Assembly: GCA_002413045.1 (NCBI GenBank) | Contig: DHWF01000041.1 | Coordinates: forward strand, 40,966 to 104,965 | Length of the DNA: 64,000 nt | Origin: Chloroflexi bacterium UBA5189 | GTDB taxonomy: Bacteria; Chloroflexota; Limnocylindria; Limnocylindrales; CSP1-4 | Direction of reading: 5' to 3' | Notes under the pieces: generated by a model | What the model saw: the letters and a program-made list of their open reading frames with translations, nothing else | The model's database searches: none | Told to the model about the DNA's origin: nothing | Position numbers and translations under genes: made by a program | In this document: positions 43,407 to 52,496 of the stretch, piece after piece | How the letters are laid out: each line of letters opens with the position of its first letter | Position numbering within the stretch: position 1 is the first letter of the stretch

Positions 43407-44267
43407 ATGGCGGCGAACGACGCGGTCGACTGGTCAGCGGACCTCGGCGGCCGGACCCGCGTCTCCCTGATCCAGGCCGGGACGTTCCGCAGCGATGCCG
43501 GAGCGTTGTTCGGGCCGGTGCCGCGGCTGCTCTGGGACCGCCTCGTGACCGACGAGATCGACCATGAGCATCGTCTCCTGCAGGCGCTCAACTGCCTGCT
43601 CGTCGAGACGCCCGCGGGGCGGGTCCTGATCGAGACCGGCATCGGCGAGCGGCTCCCGGAGAAGACCCGCGACATGCGCCGCTACGAGGGCACCCCGATC
43701 GTGCCCGCGATGGAGGCTGCCGGCTTCGACCCGAAGACCGTCGATGTCGTGGTCATGAGCCACCTCCACTTCGACCACGCCGGCGGCCTCATGCGCGCGG
43801 ACAGCGGCGGCAGGGCGTTCCCGCGTGCCCGGATCGTCGCCCAGCAGGCCGAGTGGGAGATCGCGCTGAGCGACAACAGCCGGATCGTCGCCTCGTACGA
43901 CCAGCTCGAGCTGCGGCTCGTGGAGCGGTGGGGGACGGATGGCGCCGTTGACGGCGACGTCGAGGTGCTGCCCGGCGTCTCGGTGATCAGGACGGGCGGC
44001 CACTCCAAGGGCCACCAGGCGATCGTGGTCCGGGGCACGAATGAGGCGCTGGCGTTCTTCGGCGATCTCGGCATGCGGCCGTGGAGCGCCAACCCGCGCT
44101 GGGTGACCTCGTTCGACGACTTCCCGCTGGATTCCGTCGAGATGAAGGGCGAGCTGTTCGCGCGTGCCGCCGAGGAGGACTGGCTCGTCGCGCTGAGCCA
44201 CGAGCCGGTGACCCCGATCGGGCGCCTCACGTCCGATCGCGACCGCTATCGATTCGACCCCATCTGA
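43407..44267 (+). CDS. MBL-fold metallo-hydrolase
   Basis: 286 residues with the zinc motif VVMSHLHFDHAGGLM (HxHxDH) near residue 117, then GGHSKGHQAIVV and FGDLGM, and a final His in LSHEPV. The closest type is quorum-quenching lactonase or alkyl-sulfatase-like MBL proteins, but the substrate is unknown. It begins 6 nt after dcd and is probably cotranscribed. Confidence 0.87.
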   Translation: MAANDAVDWSADLGGRTRVSLIQAGTFRSDAGALFGPVPRLLWDRLVTDEIDHEHRLLQALNCLLVETPAGRVLIETGIGERLPEKTRDMRRYEGTPIVPAMEAAGFDPKTVDVVVMSHLHFDHAGGLMRADSGGRAFPRARIVAQQAEWEIALSDNSRIVASYDQLELRLVERWGTDGAVDGDVEVLPGVSVIRTGGHSKGHQAIVVRGTNEALAFFGDLGMRPWSANPRWVTSFDDFPLDSVEMKGELFARAAEEDWLVALSHEPVTPIGRLTSDRDRYRFDPI

Positions 44268-44280
44268 GCCCGCCCCGCGC

Positions 44281-44286
44281 TACGCT
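44281..44286 (+). promoter_or_regulatory. Leaderless-type -10 element of the FIST-cyclase operon
   Basis: TACGCT is exactly 6 nt upstream of ATG 44293, with no Shine-Dalgarno. Confidence 0.5.
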
Positions 44287-44292
44287 CCGCGC

Positions 44293-45468
44293 ATGTTCCG
44301 CATGGCGGTCGGGCACAGCGACGACATCGACATCGACGCTGCGCTCGCGCAGGTCTTCTCGGAGTGCGATGCGGCCCTCGCAGGAGCGCCGGCACGAGCG
44401 GCGATCCTGTTCGGCGCCTGGGATGTCGATCACCGCGTGCTGGTCGATAGCGTTCACGCCCATTACCCGGGAATCGAGCTCGCCGGTGCCACGACGGCCG
44501 GCGAGATGTCGTCGGTCATCGGCTTCTCGGAGGACTCGGTCGCCCTCGCCGTCTTCGCGACGGACAGTGTCGAGATCACTGCCGGCCTTGGCGAACAGCT
44601 GTCGGCGGATCCCGAGGCCGCGACCCGCGGCGCGGTTGCCATGGCCCGTGCCCGCGCCACGGCGACGTCGCGCCTCTGCCTCGTGATGCCGACGATCGGC
44701 GGCGCCGAGGCCGGCCCAATCTTCGACGGCCTCCGCAACGCGCTCGGCCCGGGCGTGCCCATCGTGGGCGGCGGTGCGTCCCCGGAAGACCCGGCGGCGC
44801 CACTCGGCACGACGCGCAGCCGCCAGCTCGCGAACAGGGACATCACCGAGGACTCGATCGCGATTCTCGTGTTCTCCGGTGACCTCGACTTCTCGATCGG
44901 CGTGGAGACCGGCTGGCAGGGCGTCGGGCCGCGCGGGGTCGTGACGAGGACATCCTCGGAGGGCGTGCTCGAGATCGACGGTCTCCCGGCGATCGACTTC
45001 TACGCCCGCTACCTCGGGACGGGGAAGCAGCCACCGATCGCGAACCCGCTGGCGGTCTTCGAGGGCGGCGGCTCCGATCGGTTCTACCTGCGCACGCCGA
45101 TCAACTGGGACCCCGAATCGGGGCGGGTCGGGTTCTTCGGGGTGGTGCCGGATGGCTCGACGGTCCAGATCACCGTCGCCGGGACCGAGCAGATCTTCGA
45201 GGGCGCCAGGGCGTCCATGCAGGACGCGCTCGACGCGTTCCCGAAGGGCAAGGCTCCCGAGGCCGCGCTGCTCTACTCGTGCGCCACGCGCCGGTACCTG
45301 CTCGGGACCCGCGTCGGGCGGGAGGTCGAGATGATCCGCGACCTCCTCGGCACCTCGATCCCGATCGCCGGCATGTACTGCCTCGGCGAGATCGCCCCGA
45401 TGGCCTCGCCCGATCGGACGCAGTTCCACAACGCGACGATGGTCTCCGTCCTGCTCGGTGCGTCCTAG
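44293..45468 (+). CDS. FIST-domain signal-transduction protein
   Basis: 391 residues. The FIST N region (about 30-235) includes HAHYPGIELAGATTAGEM and PIVGGGASPEDP, and the FIST C region (about 240-385) includes LLYSCATRRYLLG and IAGMYCLGEIAPM. FIST domains are proposed to sense small ligands such as amino acids and are often linked to output domains. Here the adenylate cyclase starts 6 nt downstream, so the pair probably form a sensor-cyclase unit. Confidence 0.9.
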   Translation: MFRMAVGHSDDIDIDAALAQVFSECDAALAGAPARAAILFGAWDVDHRVLVDSVHAHYPGIELAGATTAGEMSSVIGFSEDSVALAVFATDSVEITAGLGEQLSADPEAATRGAVAMARARATATSRLCLVMPTIGGAEAGPIFDGLRNALGPGVPIVGGGASPEDPAAPLGTTRSRQLANRDITEDSIAILVFSGDLDFSIGVETGWQGVGPRGVVTRTSSEGVLEIDGLPAIDFYARYLGTGKQPPIANPLAVFEGGGSDRFYLRTPINWDPESGRVGFFGVVPDGSTVQITVAGTEQIFEGARASMQDALDAFPKGKAPEAALLYSCATRRYLLGTRVGREVEMIRDLLGTSIPIAGMYCLGEIAPMASPDRTQFHNATMVSVLLGAS

Positions 45469-45474
45469 CGCCCG

Positions 45475-46293
45475 ATGGCGGAAGCCGACTCGCCACCGGA
45501 GGACCTCGAGCGGGAGAACCGCATCCTCCAGCGCAAGCTCCACCGCCTGGAAGCGAACGTCCAGCGGATGGAGGAGTTCCAGGGCACCAACTCCACGATC
45601 CTCTCTGGGCTCCTGCGTGATCTCGAGGTCGAGCGAGCGCGCTCCCACGAGCTCCTCCTCAACGTCCTGCCGCAACGGATCATCGATCGCCTGAACGCCG
45701 GCGAGACGCTGATCGCGGACGGCCACGACGACGTCACGGTCCTGTTCAGCGACATCGTCGGGTTCACCACGATCTCGTCCGTGACCCCACCGTCAGCGCT
45801 GGTGGCGGAGCTCAATCGCCTGTTCAGCGGCTTCGACGCGATCTGCGACGCCGCCGGGGTCGACAAGATCAAGACCGTCGGCGATGCGTACCTGGCGGTG
45901 GGCGGTCTCGCGGGCGATGCGCGCGCCGACGGCGGGCGAGCGGGTGAGCTCGCGATCGCCGATGCCGCGCTCGGGATGGTCGCCCTGGCGGAGGATGGGG
46001 CGGCGCAGGGCGGTTGGCGGATCCGGATCGGCATCCACGCCGGCCCGATCGTCGCCGGCGTCGTCGGGACCTCGAAGTTCGCCTACGACGTCTGGGGCGA
46101 CACGGTGAACACGGCGAGCCGGCTCGAAACGACCTCCGAGCCGGGCCGCATCCACGTCTCCGCCGATCTGGCGCGCCGGCTGGAGGCGAGCTTCGTCGTC
46201 GAGCGGCGGGGCCTGGTCGATCTCAAGGGGAAGGGGAGCGCCGAGACCTACTGGCTCGTTGGTCGGCGGGACGAGGTGCCCGAGTCCCGATGA
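45475..46293 (+). CDS. Class III adenylate cyclase
   Basis: 272 residues: an N-terminal coiled coil (about 9-65), the pre-catalytic helix VLPQRIIDRL, then the cyclase domain. LFSDIVGFTT (Asp93) and TVGDAYL (Asp137) supply the metal ligands; KIKTVGD supplies the substrate Lys and YDVWGDTVNTASRLE the adenine-specifying Asp and transition-state residues. It should make cAMP. No membrane helix is seen, so it is cytoplasmic and likely controlled by FIST. The kinase gene overlaps by 4 nt. Confidence 0.93.
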   Translation: MAEADSPPEDLERENRILQRKLHRLEANVQRMEEFQGTNSTILSGLLRDLEVERARSHELLLNVLPQRIIDRLNAGETLIADGHDDVTVLFSDIVGFTTISSVTPPSALVAELNRLFSGFDAICDAAGVDKIKTVGDAYLAVGGLAGDARADGGRAGELAIADAALGMVALAEDGAAQGGWRIRIGIHAGPIVAGVVGTSKFAYDVWGDTVNTASRLETTSEPGRIHVSADLARRLEASFVVERRGLVDLKGKGSAETYWLVGRRDEVPESR

Positions 46294-46781
46294 CCGCACG
46301 AACGAAGCCGCAACCGACGCTCGTGTTGTTGTGCGGCCTGCCTGCGTCGGGCAAGTCGGCGCTCGCGCGCGAGCTTGCCGAGGCCTACCGCGGGGTGCGG
46401 CTCGACCCGGATGCGTGGGAGCTGGCGTTGGACGTCGATCCGTTCGACGAGGGCTTCCAGGCCAGGCTCGAAGGGCAATTCTGGGAGCTTGCACAGCAGC
46501 TCCTGGCGCTCGGAACGTCGGTGGTGCTCGAGTGGGGTTTCTGGGGTCGAGCGGAACGCGACGAGAAGCGCGACATGGCACGAACGCTCGGTGTGGCGGT
46601 CGAGCTCCGGTTCCTCGACGTGCCATACGAGGAGCTGGTGCGGCGGGTCGTGGCCCGTCACGCAGCGGGCGGCATCGCCATCACCGAAGCGCACATGGAG
46701 CGGTATCGAGCCATGTTCCAGCCACCGACCGACGAGGAGCTGCTTCTCTATGACCCGCCGCTGGAGCGGGCCGGCCCCTGA
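46290..46781 (+). CDS. P-loop kinase-like ATPase
   Basis: 163 residues. Walker A LCGLPASGKSALA is near residue 14, then LDPDAW and VVLEWGFW as Walker B-like, and a late lid region with VVARHAAGG. This is the AAA-type small kinase or zeta-toxin-like group, which phosphorylates nucleotides, sugars or antibiotics; target unknown. It completes the FIST-cyclase operon. Confidence 0.82.
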   Translation: MTARTKPQPTLVLLCGLPASGKSALARELAEAYRGVRLDPDAWELALDVDPFDEGFQARLEGQFWELAQQLLALGTSVVLEWGFWGRAERDEKRDMARTLGVAVELRFLDVPYEELVRRVVARHAAGGIAITEAHMERYRAMFQPPTDEELLLYDPPLERAGP

Positions 46782-47918
46782 TCAGCCCGCGAGCAGCCGC
46801 TCCACGATCGAGCGGAAGTCCGCGGGCGTCCAGTCGAGCGCGGCGTCGCCGACGGAGAGCTCGGCCTTCGAGAAGCCCGGCACATCGGTCCCCGCGAACA
46901 CGCCCCAGGTCCAGATGCGATCCTCGCGCGCCACCCTGAGCGCGGCGGCCTGCATCGCCGCTGCGTCTCGGGCGAAGACGATGTGGAACATCGAGGTCTG
47001 GGGCGGCGACGGCAGGACGGTCGCGCCGGGGAGGCCGTCGAGCGCGGCGGCGAGCTCGAGCGCCTTCGCCCGGTAGGCGGGCATGCGTGGGAGGCGCAAC
47101 TTGAGGCCCGCGAGCGCCGAGGCGGCGTGCGGCCACATGGTCCATTGCCGTCCGCCGTGGCGGAGGCGCCACTCGCGCGCCTCCGCGATGACGTCGTCGG
47201 GTCCGGCGAGCGCGGCGCCGGCGAGCGCGCCGATGTCCTTGTAGAACGAGACGTAGGCCGTATCGAACGGCTCGGCGATCTCGGCAAACGATCGGTCGTA
47301 GAAGCCGCCGCACATCCACAGCCGCGCGCCGTCCATGTGCGCTGCCGCGCCGACCGAATGCGCCCAATCGACCTGCGCCATGAGTTCATCCCAGGTTGGC
47401 AGCTGCCCGCCGAGGTCGCGTTGCGGCAGCTCGAGCAGCAACGCCGCCGGCGCCACGGCGACCGGTGGAGGGCCACCCGGTTCGCCCCGGAGGTCATGGA
47501 TCGAGATCAGGCGGTTGCGCCGGCCGACGGCCCGGCCGTGCAGCCCATGCAGCCGCTCAGGCGCCTCGAGCTCATGCTCCGCCAAGTGACAGTGGGGATG
47601 CCAAAGCACCGTGCGGCGGTTGCGGCGGTCGGCGTGGACGCGGAGCGCGATCTGCTGGGTCATGGTCCCGCTGGGCATGAACACCGCGGCCGGCTTCCCG
47701 AGGAGCTCCGCCACCTCGCGCTCGAGGTCGGCGACGACACCGCCCTCGCCGTAGTGGTCCTCGACGGTGTCCGCGGGAATCGCGGCGAGCTGCTCGGCGG
47801 TGGTGCGGTTGCCGTGGCCGCCGAGGAAGCGAGTGCACGACTGGCGGATCGCCTCGAGCTCCGCCATCGATGGCGCCGGCGAAGCCGAGGTCTGAAGCGC
47901 GGCCGCCTTGTGCGTCAT
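46782..47918 (-). CDS. Threonine aldolase-like beta-eliminating lyase
   Basis: 378 residues. CTRFLGGHGNRTTAEQL, EREVAELLGKPAAVFMPSGTMTQQIAL, HMDGARLWMCGG and the PLP-binding Lys in VSFYKDIGALAGAAL match the aldolase family, which splits threonine to glycine and acetaldehyde. The insertion after SGTMTQQ (HADRRNRRTVLWHPHCHLAEHE) is longer than in LtaE, and the specificity is uncertain. It overlaps the TlpA-like gene (ATGA) in the thiol-redox operon, an unusual partner. Confidence 0.85.
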   Translation of the reverse strand: MTHKAAALQTSASPAPSMAELEAIRQSCTRFLGGHGNRTTAEQLAAIPADTVEDHYGEGGVVADLEREVAELLGKPAAVFMPSGTMTQQIALRVHADRRNRRTVLWHPHCHLAEHELEAPERLHGLHGRAVGRRNRLISIHDLRGEPGGPPPVAVAPAALLLELPQRDLGGQLPTWDELMAQVDWAHSVGAAAHMDGARLWMCGGFYDRSFAEIAEPFDTAYVSFYKDIGALAGAALAGPDDVIAEAREWRLRHGGRQWTMWPHAASALAGLKLRLPRMPAYRAKALELAAALDGLPGATVLPSPPQTSMFHIVFARDAAAMQAAALRVAREDRIWTWGVFAGTDVPGFSKAELSVGDAALDWTPADFRSIVERLLAG

Positions 47919-48643
47919 GGTGAAGGCCTCGAGGTTGGCGCCGTGCCGGGCGACGGGGACGCCCCGGCTGGCAGCGGCGGCAGGATCGCATCGATGATCG
48001 CTTCGGCGCTCGCCTCGTCGAGCGGGCCGTTGACGATCTTGCGGATGACGCCGTTTGGGTCGATGAAGAACTGGGTCGGCAGGGCGAACACGCGATACGC
48101 ATGGAAGACGCCGCCGGTCACGTCCGAGCCGATCGTGTACTTCAGCTCGTAACGGTCCGCATATTGCTGGGCATCGTCCTGGATCTGCTGGACCTGGATG
48201 CCGATCACGGCGAGCCCCTGGCCGCGGTAGCGCTGATCCACGTCGCGGAGTGTCGGGGTTTCGTACTGGCACGGCGGGCACCAGCTCGCCCAGAAGTTCA
48301 GCCAGACCGCCTTGCCTCGGAGATCGGCGAGGCGAATCGGGTTGCCCTGGAGGTCGGTCAGCCGGGTGGTCGACCCATCCGCGTTGGTCACGCTGAGCTC
48401 GGGGGCGAGGTCGCCGATGTTCAGGCCCGGGATCGGCGAGCCGATGAGGAAGGCAGATGGGTCCGGCACGGGCAGGACCTGGCCGGTGGAGCCGATCTTG
48501 ACCGTGGCGAGCGTCCCGATGATCGCCGTGCCGATGATGACCACGATCGTTAGCGTCACCTGTCGCAGGCTGAACGGACCGACGCCGCGACGACGAACCC
48601 GTGGTGTTGGCGCTGTTGGGCGTGGCGCCTCCGGTGACTGCAC
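47915..48643 (-). CDS. TlpA/ResA-like membrane-anchored thioredoxin
   Basis: 242 residues from GTG 48643. A basic N-terminus and one anchor helix (TLTIVVIIGTAIIGTLA) precede a thioredoxin domain with LNFWASWCPPCQYETP (CxxC) and FALPTQFFIDPNG (cis-Pro). The tail is Pro/Ser-rich. It reduces exported disulfides, for example in cytochrome c assembly, using electrons passed by CcdA, which is the next gene upstream. It is not a cytochrome maturation protein for certain, as no haem-lyase genes are seen. Confidence 0.9.
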   Translation of the reverse strand: MQSPEAPRPTAPTPRVRRRGVGPFSLRQVTLTIVVIIGTAIIGTLATVKIGSTGQVLPVPDPSAFLIGSPIPGLNIGDLAPELSVTNADGSTTRLTDLQGNPIRLADLRGKAVWLNFWASWCPPCQYETPTLRDVDQRYRGQGLAVIGIQVQQIQDDAQQYADRYELKYTIGSDVTGGVFHAYRVFALPTQFFIDPNGVIRKIVNGPLDEASAEAIIDAILPPLPAGASPSPGTAPTSRPSP

Positions 48644-48648
48644 GCGGC

Positions 48649-49488
48649 TCAGATCTGCGTGTTGAACGGGACGAACCGAGGCAGGAGCGCGAGCCAGTCG
48701 AAGAGCATCGCGATCCCGATCAGGACGATGAGGACGCCGCCGATCACCGACACGAGCTGTCCGTGCCGGAGGATCGGGCCGAGGAGCCGCGGTGCCCGGT
48801 CGTAGACGGCGGCGATGAGCAGGAACGGAACGCCGAGTCCGGCGGTATAGGCGACGAGCAGGACCGCGCCCGCGGCGGTCGAGCCGCTCGTCGCGGCGAG
48901 CGTCAGGATCCCGCCGAGGATCACGCCGACGCACGGCGTCCACCCGATCGCGAAGATCGCGCCGAGCCCGAACGAGGCGACCCAGCCACCGCGCGTCCCG
49001 ACGATCCGGCCGCCCAGTCGATCGGCGAATCTCGCCCCCGTGCCGGCACTGGGCCCGGGGGCGCCGCCGCTCCCGCCAGGTGCCGCCAACGCGACCGTGC
49101 CCGTCGCGCTGGCGACCGAGGCAGCGGCGCCGGCGTCGAGCGGCCGGAACGTCCGATCGAGCGCAGGGATCCGGAGCACGCCGGCGAGATTCAGCCCGAG
49201 GACGATGAGCACGACGCCGCCCGCCTGCCGCAGGATCGCGAGGTAGTCGAACAGGGGCCCGGCGAGATACGTCGCGGTGACCCCGAAGATCGTGAACACC
49301 GCGCCGAAGCCGATGACGTAGGCAATGGCGTGCCGCATCGCCAGCCACCGCGACGGCATCCCTTCCGCGCGCCCAACCACGGCAACCGCCGAGAGCTGCC
49401 CGATGTACGCCGGAACGAGCGGCAGCACGCACGGCGAGAGGAAGCTCAGCAGGCCGGCCCCGAGCGCGACCGCGACCGTGAGGTCCAT
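48649..49488 (-). CDS. ccdA: CcdA/DsbD-type cytochrome c biogenesis transmembrane protein
   Basis: 279 residues and six membrane helices. The redox cysteines are in LLSFLSPCVLPLVPAYIG and AIGWTPCVGVILGGIL. CcdA carries electrons from thioredoxin across the membrane to TlpA-like proteins. An extra Gly/Ala-rich cytoplasmic loop lies at about residues 125-160. It overlaps the glutaredoxin stop codon by 1 nt. Confidence 0.93.
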   Translation of the reverse strand: MDLTVAVALGAGLLSFLSPCVLPLVPAYIGQLSAVAVVGRAEGMPSRWLAMRHAIAYVIGFGAVFTIFGVTATYLAGPLFDYLAILRQAGGVVLIVLGLNLAGVLRIPALDRTFRPLDAGAAASVASATGTVALAAPGGSGGAPGPSAGTGARFADRLGGRIVGTRGGWVASFGLGAIFAIGWTPCVGVILGGILTLAATSGSTAAGAVLLVAYTAGLGVPFLLIAAVYDRAPRLLGPILRHGQLVSVIGGVLIVLIGIAMLFDWLALLPRFVPFNTQI

Positions 49489-49769
49489 CAGCTGCCGAGG
49501 ACCTCGTTCAGCAACCGTCGCACCTTGCCGACCGAGACAATGAGCTCGACCCGCTGGTCGCCGATCTCGACGACCGGGATCCGCTCGAGATAGCGCCGAT
49601 GCAGCTCCGGGTCGTCCTCGATGTTGCGCTCGATCACGGTTGGCGCCGGCAGCCCCCGCGCCCGACGATCCTCGATGACCAGGTCGATTGCCACCCGCGC
49701 CTCGTCGCACAGCGAGCAACCGGGGCGCGCATACAGGGTCAGGTCGGGGAGGGGAGGCACGCCCGGCAT
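49488..49769 (-). CDS. Glutaredoxin-like thiol reductase
   Basis: 93 residues. LTLYARPGCSLCDEARVAID has the redox CSLC pair (Cys18, Cys21), and IPVVEIGDQRVEL is the cis-Pro region. The family (glutaredoxin-like NrdH or DUF836) transfers thiol electrons. It heads the thiol operon: Grx, CcdA, TlpA, lyase. Its start (ATG 49769) is the first in a Pro-rich leader. Confidence 0.88.
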   Translation of the reverse strand: MPGVPPLPDLTLYARPGCSLCDEARVAIDLVIEDRRARGLPAPTVIERNIEDDPELHRRYLERIPVVEIGDQRVELIVSVGKVRRLLNEVLGS

Positions 49770-49851
49770 CGTACATCGGCGTAGGCTCGCGTCCGCGGCA
49801 CGCGGTCGGCCGCATCCTGAGGGCCGAAACGTGATCGAAGGGATTGCCTGA

Positions 49852-52455
49852 GTGGGGGCATCCAAGCCGGCCGCGCCAGACGCATTGGCGAGTGAGGCCT
49901 CGATCGACTGGGACGGCTCCGCGGACGCGATGCTGGCCCGCCTTGGGACGACCTCGGCCGGACTGACGTCGGCAGTGGCGAATGCCCGCCGAGCGCGGAT
50001 CGGGCCGAACACCCTGGAGCGACGTCAGCGGACCGACGCGTTGTCGCTCCTGGTCCGGCAGTTCGAGAGCCCGATCATCCTGATCCTGGTCGTCGCGACG
50101 GTCCTCTCCGGCGTGCTCGGGGACGTGACCGACGCCGTGATCATCCTGGCGATCATCGTTCTCAGCGGGCTCCTCGGCTTCTGGCAGGAGCGTGGCGCGA
50201 CCCGCTCCGTCGAGGCCCTGCTGGCCGTCGTCCAGGTGAAGGCCGAGGTCCGTCGCGACGGCGTCGTGGTCGATGTGCCCGTGGCCGACATCGTGCCCGG
50301 GGACGTCGTTGTCCTGAATGCGGGCGACGTGGTCCCGGGCGACTGCCTCGTCCTCGAGTCGCACTCGCTCCTCGTCGACGAGGCGGCCCTGACCGGCGAG
50401 ACCTACCCGGTCGAGAAGGCGCCCGGCACCGTTCCTGCCGGCAGCCCGATCGCGATGCGTACGAACGCCGTGTTCATGGGCACCCACGTCGTCAGCGGCT
50501 CGGGATCCGTGGTCGTGGTCCAGACCGGCAGCAGCACGCAATTCGGCCATGTCTCGGCGAAGCTTCGGGAGCCGTCGGTGACCACCGGGTTCGAGCGCGG
50601 GATGACGGCGTTCGGCTACCTCCTGGTGCGTGCCATGGTCGTGCTGGTCGTCGCGATCTTCGTCGTCAACCTGCTCCTTGCGCGGCCGCTCCTCGATTCG
50701 GCGCTGTTCTCGCTGGCGCTGGCGGTGGGCCTGACCCCGCAGCTGCTGCCGGCGATCGTCACGATCAGCCTGTCGCAGGGCGCCCGCATGATGGCGCGGC
50801 AGCGGGTCATCGTGAAACGACTCGACTCGATCGAGGATTTCGGGGCGATGTCCATCCTGTGCACGGACAAGACGGGCACGATGACGACCGGCTCCGTCGT
50901 CCTGGGGGATGCGCTCGACGTCGCCGGCAAGCCCAGTCCGGCGGTCCGGCGTCTCGCATTCCTGAACGCCAGCCTGCAGACCGGGTTCTCGAACCCCATG
51001 GACGATGCCATCGTCGCCTCCATGCCCATGGACTCGCTTGCCGACGCGCGGCGACTCGACGAGCTGCCGTACGACTTTGCGCGGAAGCGCTTGAGCGTGC
51101 TGGTCGCGGACGGTGGGACCACGTGCATCGTCACCAAGGGCGCGCTCGCCAACGTGCTCGCCGTCGCCACGCGAGCGCTCGATTCCGGTGGCCATCTCGT
51201 CGATATCGGCACCGTCCGCCCGGAGATCGAGCGTCGATACGCTGATCTCAGCGGGACCGGCCTGCGAGTCCTCGGCGTGGCGACGAAGGAGCTCGCCGGT
51301 GCGGAGCATCTCAAGGCAGGTGATGAGTCCGGGCTCACCTTCTGTGGGTTCCTCACCCTGCTGGACCCGCCAAAGCCCGACGCGAAGGCGACCCTCGGAG
51401 CGCTCGCCGAGGCAGGAATCTCGGTACGGATGATCACTGGCGACAACCGCCTCGTGGCAGCGCACGTCGCCGGGATGGTCGGCCTCGACCCGACGGCGGT
51501 CCTGGTCGGGACCGAGATCGACACGCTCGATGACGCGGCGCTGGCGAAGCGGGCGACCGGCACACGCATCTTTGCCGAGGTCGAGCCGCTCGCGAAGGAG
51601 CGGATCATTCGGGCGCTCCGCATGTCCGGCCAGGTCGTGGGCTACCTCGGAGACGGGATCAACGACGCGCCTGCGCTGCATGCCGCGGACGTGGGGATCT
51701 CGGTCGAGACCGCGGTCGACGTCGCCAAGGAGGCGGCCGCGATCGTCCTGCTCGACAAGGATCTGCGGGTCCTGCTCGATGGCGTCCGGCAGGGCCGGCG
51801 GACGTTCGCGAACACGATGAAGTACGTGTTCACGACCACGAGCGCGAACTTCGGGAACATGCTCTCGATGGCGGTCGCGGCGGCGACGCTGCCGTTCCTG
51901 CCGTTGCTCGCGGACCAGATCCTGCTGATCAACTTCCTCACGGACTTCCCCTCGACGACGATCGCGACCGACGAGGTCGACGAGGAGCAGCTCGAGCAGC
52001 CCCACAGCTGGGACATCAGCTTCGTTCGGCGGTTCATGCTCGTGTTCGGCGCGATCAGCTCGGTGTTCGACCTTGCGACGTTCGCGGTGCTCCGGATCGG
52101 CTTCGGGGCGGACGCAACCACATTCCGCAGCGGCTGGTTCCTCGAATCGGTTGCGACCGAGCTCGCCGTCCTGTTCGTCCTGCGCACGCGGCGCTCGTTC
52201 TTCCGGAGCAGGCCGAGCCGGCTGCTCCTGCTCAGCAGCATTGCCGTGGGCGTCCTGACGGTCGCCATCCCGTACAGCCCCGTCGCGGCCGCCCTTGGCC
52301 TCGATGGGCCAGCCCTCGGGCTGCTCGTCGTGCTCGCGGCGATCACCGCGCTGTACGTCGCGACAACAGAGGTTGCGAAGCGTCGCTTCTACCGCGTGCG
52401 AGTACGATCAGGACCGCGCCCCCGTAGCTCAGTGGACAGAGCGCAGCCGTCCTAA
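49852..52455 (+). CDS. mgtA: Mg2+-type P-type ATPase
   Basis: 867 residues. GLTPQLLPAIV and the phosphorylation site CTDKTGTMT (Asp339) lie after four helices; TGETYPVEKAPG (actuator) and GDGINDAPALHAADVGISV are conserved. GLTPQLLPAIV is typical of MgtA-like magnesium importers, so that substrate is favoured, but the sequence alone does not prove it. The C-terminal tail runs 38 nt into the tRNA-Arg gene. GTG 49852 has GAAGGGA at about 49838-49844. Confidence 0.9.
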   Translation: MGASKPAAPDALASEASIDWDGSADAMLARLGTTSAGLTSAVANARRARIGPNTLERRQRTDALSLLVRQFESPIILILVVATVLSGVLGDVTDAVIILAIIVLSGLLGFWQERGATRSVEALLAVVQVKAEVRRDGVVVDVPVADIVPGDVVVLNAGDVVPGDCLVLESHSLLVDEAALTGETYPVEKAPGTVPAGSPIAMRTNAVFMGTHVVSGSGSVVVVQTGSSTQFGHVSAKLREPSVTTGFERGMTAFGYLLVRAMVVLVVAIFVVNLLLARPLLDSALFSLALAVGLTPQLLPAIVTISLSQGARMMARQRVIVKRLDSIEDFGAMSILCTDKTGTMTTGSVVLGDALDVAGKPSPAVRRLAFLNASLQTGFSNPMDDAIVASMPMDSLADARRLDELPYDFARKRLSVLVADGGTTCIVTKGALANVLAVATRALDSGGHLVDIGTVRPEIERRYADLSGTGLRVLGVATKELAGAEHLKAGDESGLTFCGFLTLLDPPKPDAKATLGALAEAGISVRMITGDNRLVAAHVAGMVGLDPTAVLVGTEIDTLDDAALAKRATGTRIFAEVEPLAKERIIRALRMSGQVVGYLGDGINDAPALHAADVGISVETAVDVAKEAAAIVLLDKDLRVLLDGVRQGRRTFANTMKYVFTTTSANFGNMLSMAVAAATLPFLPLLADQILLINFLTDFPSTTIATDEVDEEQLEQPHSWDISFVRRFMLVFGAISSVFDLATFAVLRIGFGADATTFRSGWFLESVATELAVLFVLRTRRSFFRSRPSRLLLLSSIAVGVLTVAIPYSPVAAALGLDGPALGLLVVLAAITALYVATTEVAKRRFYRVRVRSGPRPRSSVDRAQPS

Positions 52456-52493
52456 GGCTGGCGTCGGCGGTTCGAGTCCGTCCGGGGGCGCCA
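52418..52493 (+). tRNA. tRNA-Arg (CCT anticodon), CCA encoded
   Basis: Acceptor stem GCCCCCG pairs with CGGGGGC at 52483-52489. The anticodon stem CAGCC/GGCTG encloses GTCCTAA, giving anticodon CCT. The T arm contains GGTTCGAGTCC. CCA is encoded at 52491-52493. The first 38 bases overlap the end of the upstream P-type ATPase gene. Confidence 0.94.
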
Positions 52494-52496
52494 CTT

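Noticed and set aside
49499..52005. Very long minus-strand frame continuing upstream of ccdA
   Set aside because: The part upstream of 49488 is a shadow of the glutaredoxin and P-type ATPase genes; ccdA starts at 49488.
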